A stretch of DNA of 64,000 nucleotides from DASUPK01 sp963763955 (GCA_963763955.1 CAVXQP010000023.1:65461-129460); one strand, 5' to 3'. Shown: positions 51,231-60,286, numbered from the stretch's first letter. Program-made: numbers and translations. The notes: generated from the sequence alone by a model not told the origin.

Positions 51231-51473
51231 CTATTTGAACTTGACCTGGCCCACGGCTTCGCGGATCTTGTCCACGATCGTCTGGGCGAGCTCCAGCCCC
51301 TGCTTGCCCTGGAAGCCCTTCATCGCGGCGACCATCCCCACCATCAGCAGCGCCACCAGCAGGATCAGCCCGACGTACTCGACGGTCCCCTGGCCGCTGC
51401 GCGCGGTCTGGCCCAGCAGCCTCCGGCCCGCACCGTAAGCGGCGAGCTGGGCTCGGTCGACGAGTTCTCGCAT
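51231..51473 (-). CDS. Flp/TadE-type pilin-like protein
   Basis: An 80-residue protein: a basic N-terminus of 28 residues, GQGTVEYVGLILLVALLMV (the E-Y pair and following helix are typical of type IVb pilins), then a helical polar C-terminus. AGGAGG 6 nt upstream of ATG 51473 confirms the start. No tad/cpa assembly genes lie nearby. Confidence 0.7.
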   Translation of the reverse strand: MRELVDRAQLAAYGAGRRLLGQTARSGQGTVEYVGLILLVALLMVGMVAAMKGFQGKQGLELAQTIVDKIREAVGQVKFK

Positions 51474-51627
51474 CACAAACCTCCTCGGCTCGTTTCGGGG
51501 AGGCTCGCCGGTCCAGGCGAACGAAACCAAGCCGTGGTGTGGCGGAAGGGGAACCACTCGGCGCCGAATCAGAGGAGGCCGGCCCGGCCACGATCGCGCG
51601 TGCGCGTCGCGTAGAGTGACCGCCTCG

Positions 51628-52593
51628 ATGACGGAGCGGGCGACGGCCGAGATCCTGGCCCTCGAGGTGGACCTCGAGCGGGAGCGGGAGAGTGCCGCCA
51701 AGACCCTGGAGGAGGTCCAGCGCGGGCTCGAGGAGGCCGAGGCCCGGGCCGTCGGCGACGTCTCTGTCACGGACACCAGGACGCGCGAGGAGCCTGCGGG
51801 CCGGCAGGGCGAGCAGCGCCGACTTCAGCGCCCGGTGGGGGAGCTGCTCGACGCGGAGATGCGCCGCCTGCAGGCGGAGTCCGACGCGCAGATCGAAGAG
51901 GCCCTCTCGCAGGTCGAATCGAACACCAGGGTCCGTGTGCAGCGGGAGGCAGACCGCCGCCTCGCCGAGCGTGAGGAGCAGCTTCGAGCGGCAGCCGAAA
52001 CGCGCGTCCGCGCGGCCGGCGAGACCGCCCGCAAACAGGCCGAAGCGCAGTTCCAGGAGGAGATCGAGACCGCCCGGATGGATGCAGAGGCCGAGGCGCG
52101 GACCGCCGCGGCGGAGTGGATCCGGAGTCAGACCCGGGCTCTGCAGCGCGAGGCCGAGCGGTCGTTCGCCGAGCGCGATCAGCGCCCCGAGCCCGAGCCG
52201 GATCAGGCAGAGAACAAGACCGCCGAGCAGGACGCGGTCCAACCGGAGGAGCCCAAGCTGGGATTCCTGCAGCGACGCGCCGAGGCCCGCCGTGCGAGGC
52301 GGGCGAAGACCGCCGCGACCAAGACGGAGAGTCAGTCCAGTGGGACGGCCAAGCCCTTGATCGCGAAGAGCTCCTCGGCGTCCAAGGCCACCGGGCGCCG
52401 CGGAGATCCGGTGGACGTCAACAAGGCGACCGTCGAGGAGTTCCGCGAGCTCGGCATGTCGATCACCCAGGCCACCCGGGTGGTCGCATATCGCGAGCGC
52501 CATGACGGCTTCGACTCGGTCGACGAGCTCGACGGGGTGCCCGGCGTCTCAGAGAAGCTGATGACGGAGCTCAGGGACCAGCTCACGGCCTGA
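51628..52593 (+). CDS. Coiled-coil protein with C-terminal ComEA-like helix-hairpin-helix
   Basis: A 321-residue protein. Residues 1-190 are Glu/Arg/Ala-rich coiled coil; 190-255 are polar and basic; the last 62 residues form a double HhH: VDVNKATVEEFRELGMSITQ then FDSVDELDGVPGVSEKLM. HhH domains of this type bind DNA in ComEA, but here there is no signal peptide or membrane anchor. ATG 51628 chosen; GTG 51616 is alternative. It is divergent from the pilin gene. Confidence 0.7.
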   Translation: MTERATAEILALEVDLERERESAAKTLEEVQRGLEEAEARAVGDVSVTDTRTREEPAGRQGEQRRLQRPVGELLDAEMRRLQAESDAQIEEALSQVESNTRVRVQREADRRLAEREEQLRAAAETRVRAAGETARKQAEAQFQEEIETARMDAEAEARTAAAEWIRSQTRALQREAERSFAERDQRPEPEPDQAENKTAEQDAVQPEEPKLGFLQRRAEARRARRAKTAATKTESQSSGTAKPLIAKSSSASKATGRRGDPVDVNKATVEEFRELGMSITQATRVVAYRERHDGFDSVDELDGVPGVSEKLMTELRDQLTA

Positions 52594-52605
52594 GGCCGAC
52601 CGCGG

Positions 52606-53628
52606 CTAGCCCGCTGCAAGAGCCGGCCAGAACCGCGCCAGCCGCTCCCGGTATGGCGTCGCGGGAGCGCTCGGCGCCTCGCGCGGAGGCCGGTCGCCGG
52701 AGATCGCGTCCAGCGTCGCGACCACCGATCGCGCCAGCGCGCCCAGCGAGTACCCGCCCTCGAGACAGACCAGCAGAGGGACGCCGATCTCCCCGGCGAG
52801 CTCGCTCATGGTCGCTGCCATCTCCCAATAGCCCTCGTCATCGACCTCGCAATTGGCGAGCGGGTCATCGCGGTGGGCGTCGTACCCGGCGGAGATGCAG
52901 AGCAGGTCCGGACGCCACTCCCTGGCGATCGGCGCCACCACGAACTGGACGAGTGCCAGGAACTCGTCGGACCCGGTTCCGGGCGGCACCGGCAGGTTGA
53001 CCGTGTACCCCTCCCCTTCACCGCTGCCGAAGTCGGTCTCCGCGCCGGTCCCGGGATAGAGCGGGCTCTGGTGGATGCTCGAGTAGAGGACCCGTGAGGA
53101 GCTATAGAAGATCGCCTCGGTGCCGTTGCCGTGGTGCACGTCCCAGTCGAGCACCAGGACCCGCTCCGCCCCGCATTCCTCGAGCGCGTGCGCGGCGGCT
53201 ACCGCGACGTTGTTGAAGAGGCAGAACCCCATGGCGCGCTCGCGCTCGGCGTGGTGGCCCGGAGGGCGCAGGCCGCAGAAGGCGAACCCGCCGTCCACCG
53301 ATAGCCGCTCGGTCGCGTGGACCGCTCCGCCAGCCGAATGGAGGGCCGCCTCGAAGGAGCCGGCGCTGGCGACGGTGTCGACGTCGATCATGCCCCCGCC
53401 CTGCGCCGAGATCGCCTCGATGGAGTCGACGTGGGCGGCGCTGTGGACGCGCTCAAGCTGCACGCGGCTGGCGGCGGGAGCCTCCACCAGCTCGAGGCCG
53501 AGCCAGTCGCGCTCCGACATCGCGTCCTCGATCGCGGTCAGCCTCCTGGCGTTCTCGGGGTGCCCGCCCGTGTCGTGCCGGAACGAGCTCGGATGTCGGA
53601 GGTAGAGGCCCGGGATCAGGTCCCGCAT
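52606..53628 (-). CDS. Class II histone deacetylase-family enzyme
   Basis: A 340-residue zinc amidohydrolase. HHA after PPG (His125-His126), DWDVHHGNGT with metal ligands Asp163 and His165, and GYDAHRDDPLAN hold the catalytic site; GHPENARRL at the start is typical of HdaH/AphA-like enzymes. It deacetylates small amides or proteins. It converges on the coiled-coil gene. Confidence 0.92.
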   Translation of the reverse strand: MRDLIPGLYLRHPSSFRHDTGGHPENARRLTAIEDAMSERDWLGLELVEAPAASRVQLERVHSAAHVDSIEAISAQGGGMIDVDTVASAGSFEAALHSAGGAVHATERLSVDGGFAFCGLRPPGHHAERERAMGFCLFNNVAVAAAHALEECGAERVLVLDWDVHHGNGTEAIFYSSSRVLYSSIHQSPLYPGTGAETDFGSGEGEGYTVNLPVPPGTGSDEFLALVQFVVAPIAREWRPDLLCISAGYDAHRDDPLANCEVDDEGYWEMAATMSELAGEIGVPLLVCLEGGYSLGALARSVVATLDAISGDRPPREAPSAPATPYRERLARFWPALAAG

Positions 53629-53660
53629 TCCAACATGAAATGGGTTGCTCCTCTCGCACT

Positions 53661-53691
53661 AAACGGGTCGCGCCTGCGGCGCGCCCTCGCG
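53661..53691 (+). repeat. Short hairpin repeat module B
   Basis: AAACGGGTCGCGCCTG and GCGCGCCCTCGCG match the 30577-30604 and (inverted) 55834-55865 copies. It lies between the deacetylase and nadB. Confidence 0.55.
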
Positions 53692-53712
53692 CAACCGGAG
53701 CACCCTCGCGTA

Positions 53713-53718
53713 TAGCGT
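53713..53718 (+). promoter_or_regulatory. -10 element of nadB, leaderless type
   Basis: TAGCGT ends 7 nt before the ATG at 53726, with no ribosome site between. Confidence 0.45.
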
Positions 53719-53725
53719 TGGCTCG

Positions 53726-55198
53726 ATGACGGCCGACGACCTCGACCTCGTGGTGGTGGGAGGGGGCGCCGCCGGTCTCTACTCGGCCCTGACCGCCGCG
53801 GACGCGGGCTCCCGCGTCGGCATGGTGCTCCGCAAGCCGCTCAGCGAGAGCTCGAGCTTCTGGGCCCAGGGCGGCCTGGCTGCGGCGATCGGCGACGACG
53901 ACTCGCCGGAGCTCCACGTGGAGGACACGGTCGCCGCCGGCCGGGGCGCGTGCCGGCGCTCGGCGGCGGAGCTGCTGGCGCGCGAGGCGCCGGGGGTGGT
54001 CACCGAGCTCGAGCGCCGCGGCGTCGAGTTCGACCGCGACCCCGACGGCAGGCTCTCCCTCGCCCTGGAGGGAGGGCACTCCAGGCGCCGCGTGGTTCAC
54101 GCCGGAGGCGCCGGCACCGGACGCCGAATCACGGAGCGACTCACCGAGCTGACCCGGCGCCACGAGCGCATCGAGGTGCGAGAGGAGACCTCCGCTGTTG
54201 CCCTATGGGGCGACGGCGAGGGTTGCTACGGCGTGATCACGGACCGCGGCCCGATCCGGGCCTCGGCCACCATCTTCGCCACCGGGGGGGCCGCTGCCCT
54301 CTGGGCCCGGACGACGAATCCGTGGGGCGCGATCGGAGCCGGACCCGTGATGGCTCACTCAGCGGGCGCCGACATCGCCGACCTCGAGCTCTGCCAGTTC
54401 CATCCCACCGCCCTGGCCGCACCGGGGACCAGGTTCGACGGCCGGCTCGTCACCGAGGCGGTGCGGGGAGAGGGCGCAACCCTGCTCGGTGCCGGCGGCG
54501 AGCGCTTCACCGACGAGCTCGCCCCACGCGACGTGGTCACGCTCGCGGTCCTCGACCGCATGGAGCGCGACGGCACCGACCACGTGCTCCTCGACCTGCG
54601 CGCTGTAAGCGAGGCCCGCTTCCCCAACATCTTCGAGGCGCTTCGCGAGGCGGGCTTCGACCCGGCGCGAGAACCCGTCCCGGTCTCGCCCGCCTCCCAC
54701 TACGTGATGGGCGGGATCGCCACCGACCTGGAGGGCCGCTCTTCGCTGCCGGGCCTGTTCGCGGTCGGCGAGTGCGCCTGTACCGGTCTGCACGGGGCGA
54801 ACCGCCTGGCCTCGAACTCACTGACCGAGTGCTTCGTGCTCGGCGCGCGAGCCGCGGCCGCGGCGTCAGCAGCGGCCATGGATTCGGCGGCGGGGTTCGT
54901 GACCGCCGTTGACGGCGAAGCCGAACCTCCAGCCGGAGACTGGCGGTTCGATCCCCCGCCCGCGGAGACCCGCGAGGCGGTCTGGAAGCTCGCCGGCCCG
55001 CTGCGCAGTGCCGACCGGCTCGAGCGTCTGCTCGACGACCCCTATCCACTCGCCCGTCTGGTCGCCCGCTTCGCGCTCGAGCGGCGCGAGTCGCGGGGCT
55101 CCCATCAGCGCCTCGAGTACCCCGAGCAGGATCCCGAGCTCGATGGGCGGCACATCCTCTGCCGAGGTGACGAGATGCGCTGGCAGGCGTGGGAGTAG
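53726..55198 (+). CDS. nadB: L-aspartate oxidase
   Basis: A 490-residue flavoenzyme making iminoaspartate for NAD. FAD-binding VVVGGGAAGLYSALTAA, SFWAQGGLAAAI, GGHSRRRVVHAGGAGTGRRI, the catalytic region FHPTAL...TEAVRGEGA, and GGIATDLEGRSSLPGLFAVGECACTGLHGANRLASNSL are conserved. nadA and nadC are absent from the window. Confidence 0.93.
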   Translation: MTADDLDLVVVGGGAAGLYSALTAADAGSRVGMVLRKPLSESSSFWAQGGLAAAIGDDDSPELHVEDTVAAGRGACRRSAAELLAREAPGVVTELERRGVEFDRDPDGRLSLALEGGHSRRRVVHAGGAGTGRRITERLTELTRRHERIEVREETSAVALWGDGEGCYGVITDRGPIRASATIFATGGAAALWARTTNPWGAIGAGPVMAHSAGADIADLELCQFHPTALAAPGTRFDGRLVTEAVRGEGATLLGAGGERFTDELAPRDVVTLAVLDRMERDGTDHVLLDLRAVSEARFPNIFEALREAGFDPAREPVPVSPASHYVMGGIATDLEGRSSLPGLFAVGECACTGLHGANRLASNSLTECFVLGARAAAAASAAAMDSAAGFVTAVDGEAEPPAGDWRFDPPPAETREAVWKLAGPLRSADRLERLLDDPYPLARLVARFALERRESRGSHQRLEYPEQDPELDGRHILCRGDEMRWQAWE

Positions 55199-55230
55199 GG
55201 CGACTGTACTCAAAACCGCGGGCCCGAGCC

Positions 55231-55248
55231 TACTTAATAATACTTAAT
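55231..55248 (+). repeat. AT-rich direct repeat upstream of the zinc-motif gene
   Basis: TACTTAAT occurs at 55231-55238 and 55241-55248 inside a 60-bp AT-rich island (55229-55277) that contrasts with the surrounding composition. It may be an operator or promoter region for the gene at 55357. Confidence 0.4.
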
Positions 55249-55356
55249 GGCGATTTAACCTAATTTTGGGTATGCCGTGCTTGAATCCAGCATCGCCTGA
55301 AGAGTCCAGGGGCAGGAATCGCCCAGGGATGAGATCAGGGGGGTAAGGAGATCAGG

Positions 55357-55788
55357 ATGTATCAACTCAGTCGTTCCATCTACCGGGACCTCGCTCCTCG
55401 CATCGACACCTCGGAAGGCGTCGAGAGGACGTTCGCGGCCCGGCGGACACTGCTGGAAGCATGTGAGGCCACCATCCAGCGACTGGTCAGCGACCGTCGC
55501 TACTTCGCCCGGCCTGCGAAGACGCTGTTCACCGAGGTTCGGGAGCACTTCGCGCTCGGGGAGCAGGTTCGCGTCTACATGGTCATCGAGCACCACATCG
55601 AGCGGATCGAGGAGTTCCTTGACTCATTGCCCGACGATGTGACGCTGGACGGCCAGGAGAGAAACTGCCTGGCGAGCACGCGGAAGGGCACCCCCTGCCA
55701 GCGTGAGCCACTGCCGGGGAGGGACTACTGCCCCTCGCACAAGCATCTCGAGGAGACCTATGAGGTGCGCGAGGTCGCAGCGGCCTAG
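55357..55788 (+). CDS. Zinc-motif protein of unknown function
   Basis: A 143-residue protein. MYQLSRSIYRDLAPRI and a helical N-terminal region (residues 1-95) precede a C-terminal zinc motif: CLASTRKGTPCQREPLPG then YCPSHKHLEE (C-x10-C-x10ish-C-x2-H). AAGGAGA lies 4-5 nt before the ATG. The motif is typical of small phage and DNA-transaction proteins. The AT-rich promoter region upstream and the repeat copy downstream are unusual. No function is claimed. Confidence 0.6.
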   Translation: MYQLSRSIYRDLAPRIDTSEGVERTFAARRTLLEACEATIQRLVSDRRYFARPAKTLFTEVREHFALGEQVRVYMVIEHHIERIEEFLDSLPDDVTLDGQERNCLASTRKGTPCQREPLPGRDYCPSHKHLEETYEVREVAAA

Positions 55789-55913
55789 GGGCCACCAGGC
55801 CGCCCTACTTCGCAGCGCAGGGCGAAGCCCTTCACGCGAGGGCGCGCGTCAGCGCGACCCGTTTGATCCGGGGTGGGGCGGCCGCCAGTGGCCCCGGCTT
55901 GGTGGCGAAGCCG
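55788..55913 (-). repeat. Dispersed palindromic repeat, composite copy 4
   Basis: Read on the minus strand: GGCTTCGCCACC, CTGGCGGCCGCCCC, AAACGGGTCGCGCTGACG (module B), CGCCCTCGCG, AGGGCTTCGCCCT and GGCGGCCTGGTGGCC. Outer arms match copies 1-3, while the centre carries module B. It begins at the stop of the zinc-motif gene and ends just before the hyuA -10 element. Confidence 0.65.
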
Positions 55914-55915
55914 TG

Positions 55916-55921
55916 TAGCGT
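55916..55921 (+). promoter_or_regulatory. -10 element of hyuA, leaderless type
   Basis: TAGCGT ends 6 nt before ATG 55928. Confidence 0.45.
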
Positions 55922-55927
55922 CGCGCC

Positions 55928-57910
55928 ATGCTGCTCGGCGTCGACGTCGGCGGGACCTTCACCGATGCAGCGCTGCTCGATGGCGATCGCCTGCGGACCG
56001 CCAAGGTCCCGAGCACCCCGGACGATCAGTCGCGCGGCGTGATCGCCGCGATCGAAGAGGTCCTCGACCGCGCGAGCGCCGGGCCCGGGGACGTCGAAGG
56101 CTTCACCCACGGGATGACCGTCGGGACCAACGCCCTGCTCGAGGAAAAAGGCGCGCGCACCGCGCTGGTCGCTACGAAGGGGTTCGCCGACCTGCTCGAC
56201 ATCGGCCGCCAGGCGCGGCCGAGCCTGTACCACCCCTGTCGCGGCCGGCCGCCGTCGCTGGTACCTGACGATCTCCGCTTCGAGGCCGCCGAGCGAATCG
56301 GCGTCGCCGAGGTGCTCGAGGAACTCACCGACGAGGACGTCGCCGGGCTGGTGAAGGAGCTGGGGGACGCGAAGGTCGATTCCGTCGCGGTCTGCCTGCT
56401 CTTCGCCTTCCGCGACCCGAGCCACGAGCGGCGGATCGCTTTCGCCCTGCGTCAGTCGCTGCCCGACCTGCACGTCTCCGCCTCTCACGAGGTCCTCCCG
56501 GCCTTTCGGGAGTTCGAGCGTTTCTCCACCACCGTCATCGACGCCTACCTCTCGCCACTGCTCGGCCGCTATTTGACCGGCCTCGCCCGGGCCTGCCGGT
56601 CGAGGTCGCTGCCCGAGCCGGAAGTGATGCGCTCCTCGGGCGGGACGGCCGAGGCCGCCGAGGCGGCCCGCTCGGGCGCCTGGAGTGTGCTCTCCGGCCC
56701 GGCGGGAGGGGCGGTCGGCGCGGCCCTGCTCGCGAAGGCCGCCGGACACCCCGACGCGATCGGGATCGACATGGGAGGCACCTCCTGCGACGTCTGCGTG
56801 GTGGACGCCGGCGAGGTCCGGCGGACTGACTCGCGGGAGATCGAGGGCCGCCCGGTCCAGCTGCCAATGGTCGACGTCCACACGGTCGGGGCGGGCGGCG
56901 GCTCGATCGCCTGGCGGGATGCCGGCGGCGCTCTGCGCGTTGGGCCGCGCTCGGCGGGCTCCGAGCCCGGACCGGCCTGTTACGGCCGCGGCGGGACCGA
57001 ACCGGCGGTCACCGACGCCAACCTGCTGCTCGGTTACCTCTCCCCCGATTCCGAGCTCGCCGGCGGTGTCGCCCTGGACGGGGAGGCGGCGCGCAGCAGC
57101 GTGGCCTCGCTGGGCGAACGGCTCGGCCTCGGGGAGATCGAGACCGCCGAGGGCATCGTGCGGGTCGCCAACCAGGAGATGGTCCGGGCCCTGCGTGTCG
57201 TCACCGTCGAACGCGGCGTCGATCCGCGCGACTATGCGCTGCTCCCCTTCGGCGGCGCCGGCCCGATGCATGCAGCCGCACTGGCCAGCGAGCTCGAGAT
57301 CTCCCGCATCATCTGCCCCCGCGCCAGTGGCGTCCTCTCAGCTCTCGGCCTGATCGCCGCCGGCCGCCGGCGCGACACTGCCAGGACGGTCCTGCTCTCC
57401 GGGGAGGAGATCAGCGCCGGGCGCATCGCCTCAGAGGTGGAGGCCCTCAGCGAGCCGCTGCTCGAGGGCATGGAGGGAGCGGAGCTCGAGGTCGTCTACG
57501 AGCTGCGATATCGCGGTCAGTCCTTCGAGCTCCCGGTTCCGGGGCCGGCCAGACCGGATCCGGAGCAGCTGGCCGAGGACTTCGGGCGCCAGCACGAGGC
57601 GCGCTACGGCTACCGCGACCCGGAGGGCAGGCTGGAGCTGGTCACGATCCGTGTCGCCGCCGTTGAGCCGGGCCCGGAGCCGCGTCCACGGGCGGCGAGC
57701 GGCGGTAGCGTCACCGAGAGCGAGCGCCGGGCGCGCTTCGACGGCACCTGGTTGGGCACGCGCGTGATGCGGGGCGAGCCGGGCGCCGGGTTCACCGCCG
57801 AGGGCCCGTGCGTCTTCGAGCTGCCCGAAGCGACCCTGGTGCTCCCGCCGGGGTGGAGGGCATCCGTGGACGAGGCCGGCACGGTCATGGCGCAGGGAGA
57901 GACCGGATGA
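55928..57910 (+). CDS. hyuA: Hydantoinase/oxoprolinase subunit A
   Basis: A 660-residue ATP-dependent amidase subunit. LLGVDVGGTFTDAAL and TTKHPGR-like N-terminal motifs, IGIDMGGTSCDVCVVD near 279, GLTNEL-type GAGGGSIAWRDAGGALRVGPRSAGSEPGPACYGRGG and FGGAGPMHAAALASEL are all present. It hydrolyses hydantoins or 5-oxoproline with the B subunit that follows. The stop overlaps hyuB (ATGA). Confidence 0.93.
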   Translation: MLLGVDVGGTFTDAALLDGDRLRTAKVPSTPDDQSRGVIAAIEEVLDRASAGPGDVEGFTHGMTVGTNALLEEKGARTALVATKGFADLLDIGRQARPSLYHPCRGRPPSLVPDDLRFEAAERIGVAEVLEELTDEDVAGLVKELGDAKVDSVAVCLLFAFRDPSHERRIAFALRQSLPDLHVSASHEVLPAFREFERFSTTVIDAYLSPLLGRYLTGLARACRSRSLPEPEVMRSSGGTAEAAEAARSGAWSVLSGPAGGAVGAALLAKAAGHPDAIGIDMGGTSCDVCVVDAGEVRRTDSREIEGRPVQLPMVDVHTVGAGGGSIAWRDAGGALRVGPRSAGSEPGPACYGRGGTEPAVTDANLLLGYLSPDSELAGGVALDGEAARSSVASLGERLGLGEIETAEGIVRVANQEMVRALRVVTVERGVDPRDYALLPFGGAGPMHAAALASELEISRIICPRASGVLSALGLIAAGRRRDTARTVLLSGEEISAGRIASEVEALSEPLLEGMEGAELEVVYELRYRGQSFELPVPGPARPDPEQLAEDFGRQHEARYGYRDPEGRLELVTIRVAAVEPGPEPRPRAASGGSVTESERRARFDGTWLGTRVMRGEPGAGFTAEGPCVFELPEATLVLPPGWRASVDEAGTVMAQGETG

Positions 57911-59421
57911 ACGGCCCGGGGCTCGATCCCGTCGCACTGCAGGTGATGACCGGTGCGCTCCGGGCCGCCTGCGACGAGATGGGGGCCGTGCTGATCCGCT
58001 CCGCGCACTCTCCGAACATCACGGAGCGCCACGACTGCTCGACTGCCCTCTTCGACCCCGCGGGGGAGCTGGTCATGCAGGCGGAGCACATTCCGGTGCA
58101 CCTGGGGTCGATGCCCGATGCGGTCGCCGTGATCGTCGGCGAAGAACACCACGAGGGCGATCTCTGGATCCTCAATGACCCCTACCGCGGCGGGACCCAC
58201 CTCCCGGACATCACCCTGATCTCTCCGGTCTTCCACGATGAGGGGTTGATCGGCTTCGCCGCCAGCCGCGCCCATCACGCCGACATCGGCGGCCCGACGC
58301 CGGGCGGCATGCCGGCGCTCTCAGTGACGCTGGACGAGGAGGGCGTGGTCATTCCCCCGACGCGCGCGGACGACGCGGTCCTCGCTGAGCTGGCCGGGCG
58401 GATGCGGAACCCCAAGCAGCGGCTAGCCGACCTGCGGGCGCAGCGGGCAGCGAACCTGACCGGCAACCGCAGGCTGCGCCGGCTCGCCGAGCGGCATGGC
58501 CGGGAGCTGCTCCGGACCGCGACCGACGAGATCCTCGACTACGCGGAGCGGCGCACGCGGGCCGCGCTCGCGGAGATGCCCGACGGCGAGAGCGCGACAG
58601 AGGACGTCCTCGAGGGCCGCGATGGCGACATTCCGCTGCGTGTCAGCGCCACCGTTCGGGGGGACACCCTGGATCTCGACTTCACGGGCAGCGCGGATCA
58701 GGTCTCCGGCAACCTCAATTGCCCTCTCTCGGTCACCAAGGCGGCCTGCTTCTACGCGGTCCGCGTCGTCTGCGACCCGGACGCGCCGCCGTCGGCCGGC
58801 GCCTGGCGCCCGGTGACCGTCGGCGCCCCCAAGGGATCTCTGCTCAATGCGCATCCGCCCGCAGCCGTCGTCGGCGGCAACGTCGAGACCTCGAGCCGCG
58901 TCGCCGACCTGGTCTTTGCCGCGCTGGCCGAGTTCGCGCCGGTCGGGGCCGAGGGGCAGGGGACGATGAACAACCTGACGCTCTCCGGCGATCACTGGAC
59001 CTACTACGAGACGATCGGCGGCGGCCAGGGCGCCTGCCGGGACGCAGACGGTCCGAGCGCCGAGCACGTGGCGATGTCGAACACCCTCAACACGCCCATC
59101 GAGGCGCTCGAGACTGACTTCCCCGTGGTGGTCAGGGAGCTCTCTGTGCGGCGAGGGAGCGGCGGAGGCGGCCGCCACCGCGGCGGTGATGGAATCGTCC
59201 GCGAGCTGGAGGCAAGGGAATCGATGCGCTTCACCCTGATCGCCGAGCGGCGCCGCCACGCACCCCACGGCCGGGACGGAGGCACCCCCGCGGCGCCGGG
59301 CCGCGACCTGCTGGATGGCCGGCCGATCGCGCCGAAGAGCGAAGGAAGGCTGGAACCGGGGGATCGGCTGCGGATCGAGACCCCCGGAGGCGGTGGGTAC
59401 GGGGCCGAACCAAATCATTAG
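57907..59421 (+). CDS. hyuB: Hydantoinase/oxoprolinase subunit B
   Basis: A 504-residue partner of HyuA: LQVMTGALRAACDEMGAVLIRSAHSPNI, HLGSMPDAV, ILNDPYRGGTHLPDITLI, RAHHADIGG with its metal-type histidines and GGGYGAEPNH end. ATG 57907 is chosen by the ATGA overlap. Confidence 0.93.
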   Translation: MNGPGLDPVALQVMTGALRAACDEMGAVLIRSAHSPNITERHDCSTALFDPAGELVMQAEHIPVHLGSMPDAVAVIVGEEHHEGDLWILNDPYRGGTHLPDITLISPVFHDEGLIGFAASRAHHADIGGPTPGGMPALSVTLDEEGVVIPPTRADDAVLAELAGRMRNPKQRLADLRAQRAANLTGNRRLRRLAERHGRELLRTATDEILDYAERRTRAALAEMPDGESATEDVLEGRDGDIPLRVSATVRGDTLDLDFTGSADQVSGNLNCPLSVTKAACFYAVRVVCDPDAPPSAGAWRPVTVGAPKGSLLNAHPPAAVVGGNVETSSRVADLVFAALAEFAPVGAEGQGTMNNLTLSGDHWTYYETIGGGQGACRDADGPSAEHVAMSNTLNTPIEALETDFPVVVRELSVRRGSGGGGRHRGGDGIVRELEARESMRFTLIAERRRHAPHGRDGGTPAAPGRDLLDGRPIAPKSEGRLEPGDRLRIETPGGGGYGAEPNH

Positions 59422-59524
59422 CACTCCCTCGCCAGTTTCCGGAGGTCGCCTCGATTGGCCGGTCAACCAGGACGTACACCGCATGGGAATGGGCTATTCG
59501 ATACTTACAACTAAGTCTTAAAGT

Positions 59525-59575
59525 TTGTGACGATCTGTCACAAGGGTTGTCAAAGCAGGGTTCGTCGTCTAGACT
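59525..59575 (+). promoter_or_regulatory. Promoter with palindromic operator ahead of the DUF1802 gene
   Basis: A 19-bp palindrome TTGTGAC-GATCT-GTCACAA (59525-59543) lies just upstream of TTGTCA (59547-59552), which is separated by 17 nt from TAGACT (59570-59575), a near-ideal sigma-70 promoter. The palindrome resembles a CRP-family half-site (TGTGA/TCACA) but with 7 rather than 6 central bases. Confidence 0.6.
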
Positions 59576-59659
59576 GCGCGCCTCCGAAGGGGCTCCGGTG
59601 CCCAAATCGGACATCCCGCCCCCGGATTCGAACCCGAAACTGATTACTTCCTAACTCCT

Positions 59660-60286
59660 ATGCCGATTGCTTTCAAAGAGTGGGCCGTGACCGTGCGAGC
59701 GCTGGCCGAGGGTGAGCAGCTCGTCGCCCTTCGGAAGGGCGGAATCCGCGAGGAGAACAAGCATTTCGAGGTCGAGCACGACCAGTTCTTCCTCTACCCG
59801 ACCTTCGACCATCAGCGGAACGACCTGGTCCGCGAATCCCACCACCCGGAGCTTCGTCGCGCCCTCGAGGAGGGCGTCTGGCCCGACGAGGAGCCGCCGC
59901 CGCGTGCGCTGCTCCAGGACGGCGGCATCCCGCAGCCCGACCGGGTGCGTATCCGCAGCTGGGCCGAGATCACCGATCACTTCACCACCGATGACAACCG
60001 TGTGGTCGAGGCGCTGGCGCCCTTCCACATCTGGACCTCCGACTACGCCCAGAAGCGCCTGGCGTGGAAGCGGACCCATCCGCTCCACGTGCTGCTCCTC
60101 CGGGTGCATCGGATCCCGAGGCCGGTCACGGTGCGAGTCAAGGACGAGCATCACGGCTGTCGCTCGTGGGCGGAGATCGACCGCGATCTCCCCTTCGAGG
60201 GCACGCCCGTGATGGCCGATGAGGAGTTCGAGCGGGCCGCCGGCGCGATCCGCGAGATCGTCCAGGGCGACCTGGTCCCCGCGTAG
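59660..60286 (+). CDS. DUF1802 family protein
   Basis: A 208-residue protein. FKEWAVTVRALAEGEQLVALRKGGI and FFLYPTFDHQRNDLV at residues 5-50 are the DUF1802 signature; a variable C-terminal half contains HPLHVLLLRVHRI. Function unknown; occurs near nucleic-acid genes in cyanobacteria and actinobacteria. Its stop is at the edge of repeat copy 3. Transcript begins at the promoter at 59525-59575. Confidence 0.8.
   Translation: MPIAFKEWAVTVRALAEGEQLVALRKGGIREENKHFEVEHDQFFLYPTFDHQRNDLVRESHHPELRRALEEGVWPDEEPPPRALLQDGGIPQPDRVRIRSWAEITDHFTTDDNRVVEALAPFHIWTSDYAQKRLAWKRTHPLHVLLLRVHRIPRPVTVRVKDEHHGCRSWAEIDRDLPFEGTPVMADEEFERAAGAIREIVQGDLVPA

Noticed and set aside
59605..59645. GGATTCGAACCCG looks like a tRNA T-arm read backwards
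   Set aside because: The five-pair stem fails at one position and no matching acceptor or anticodon arm exists within 90 nt on either strand.
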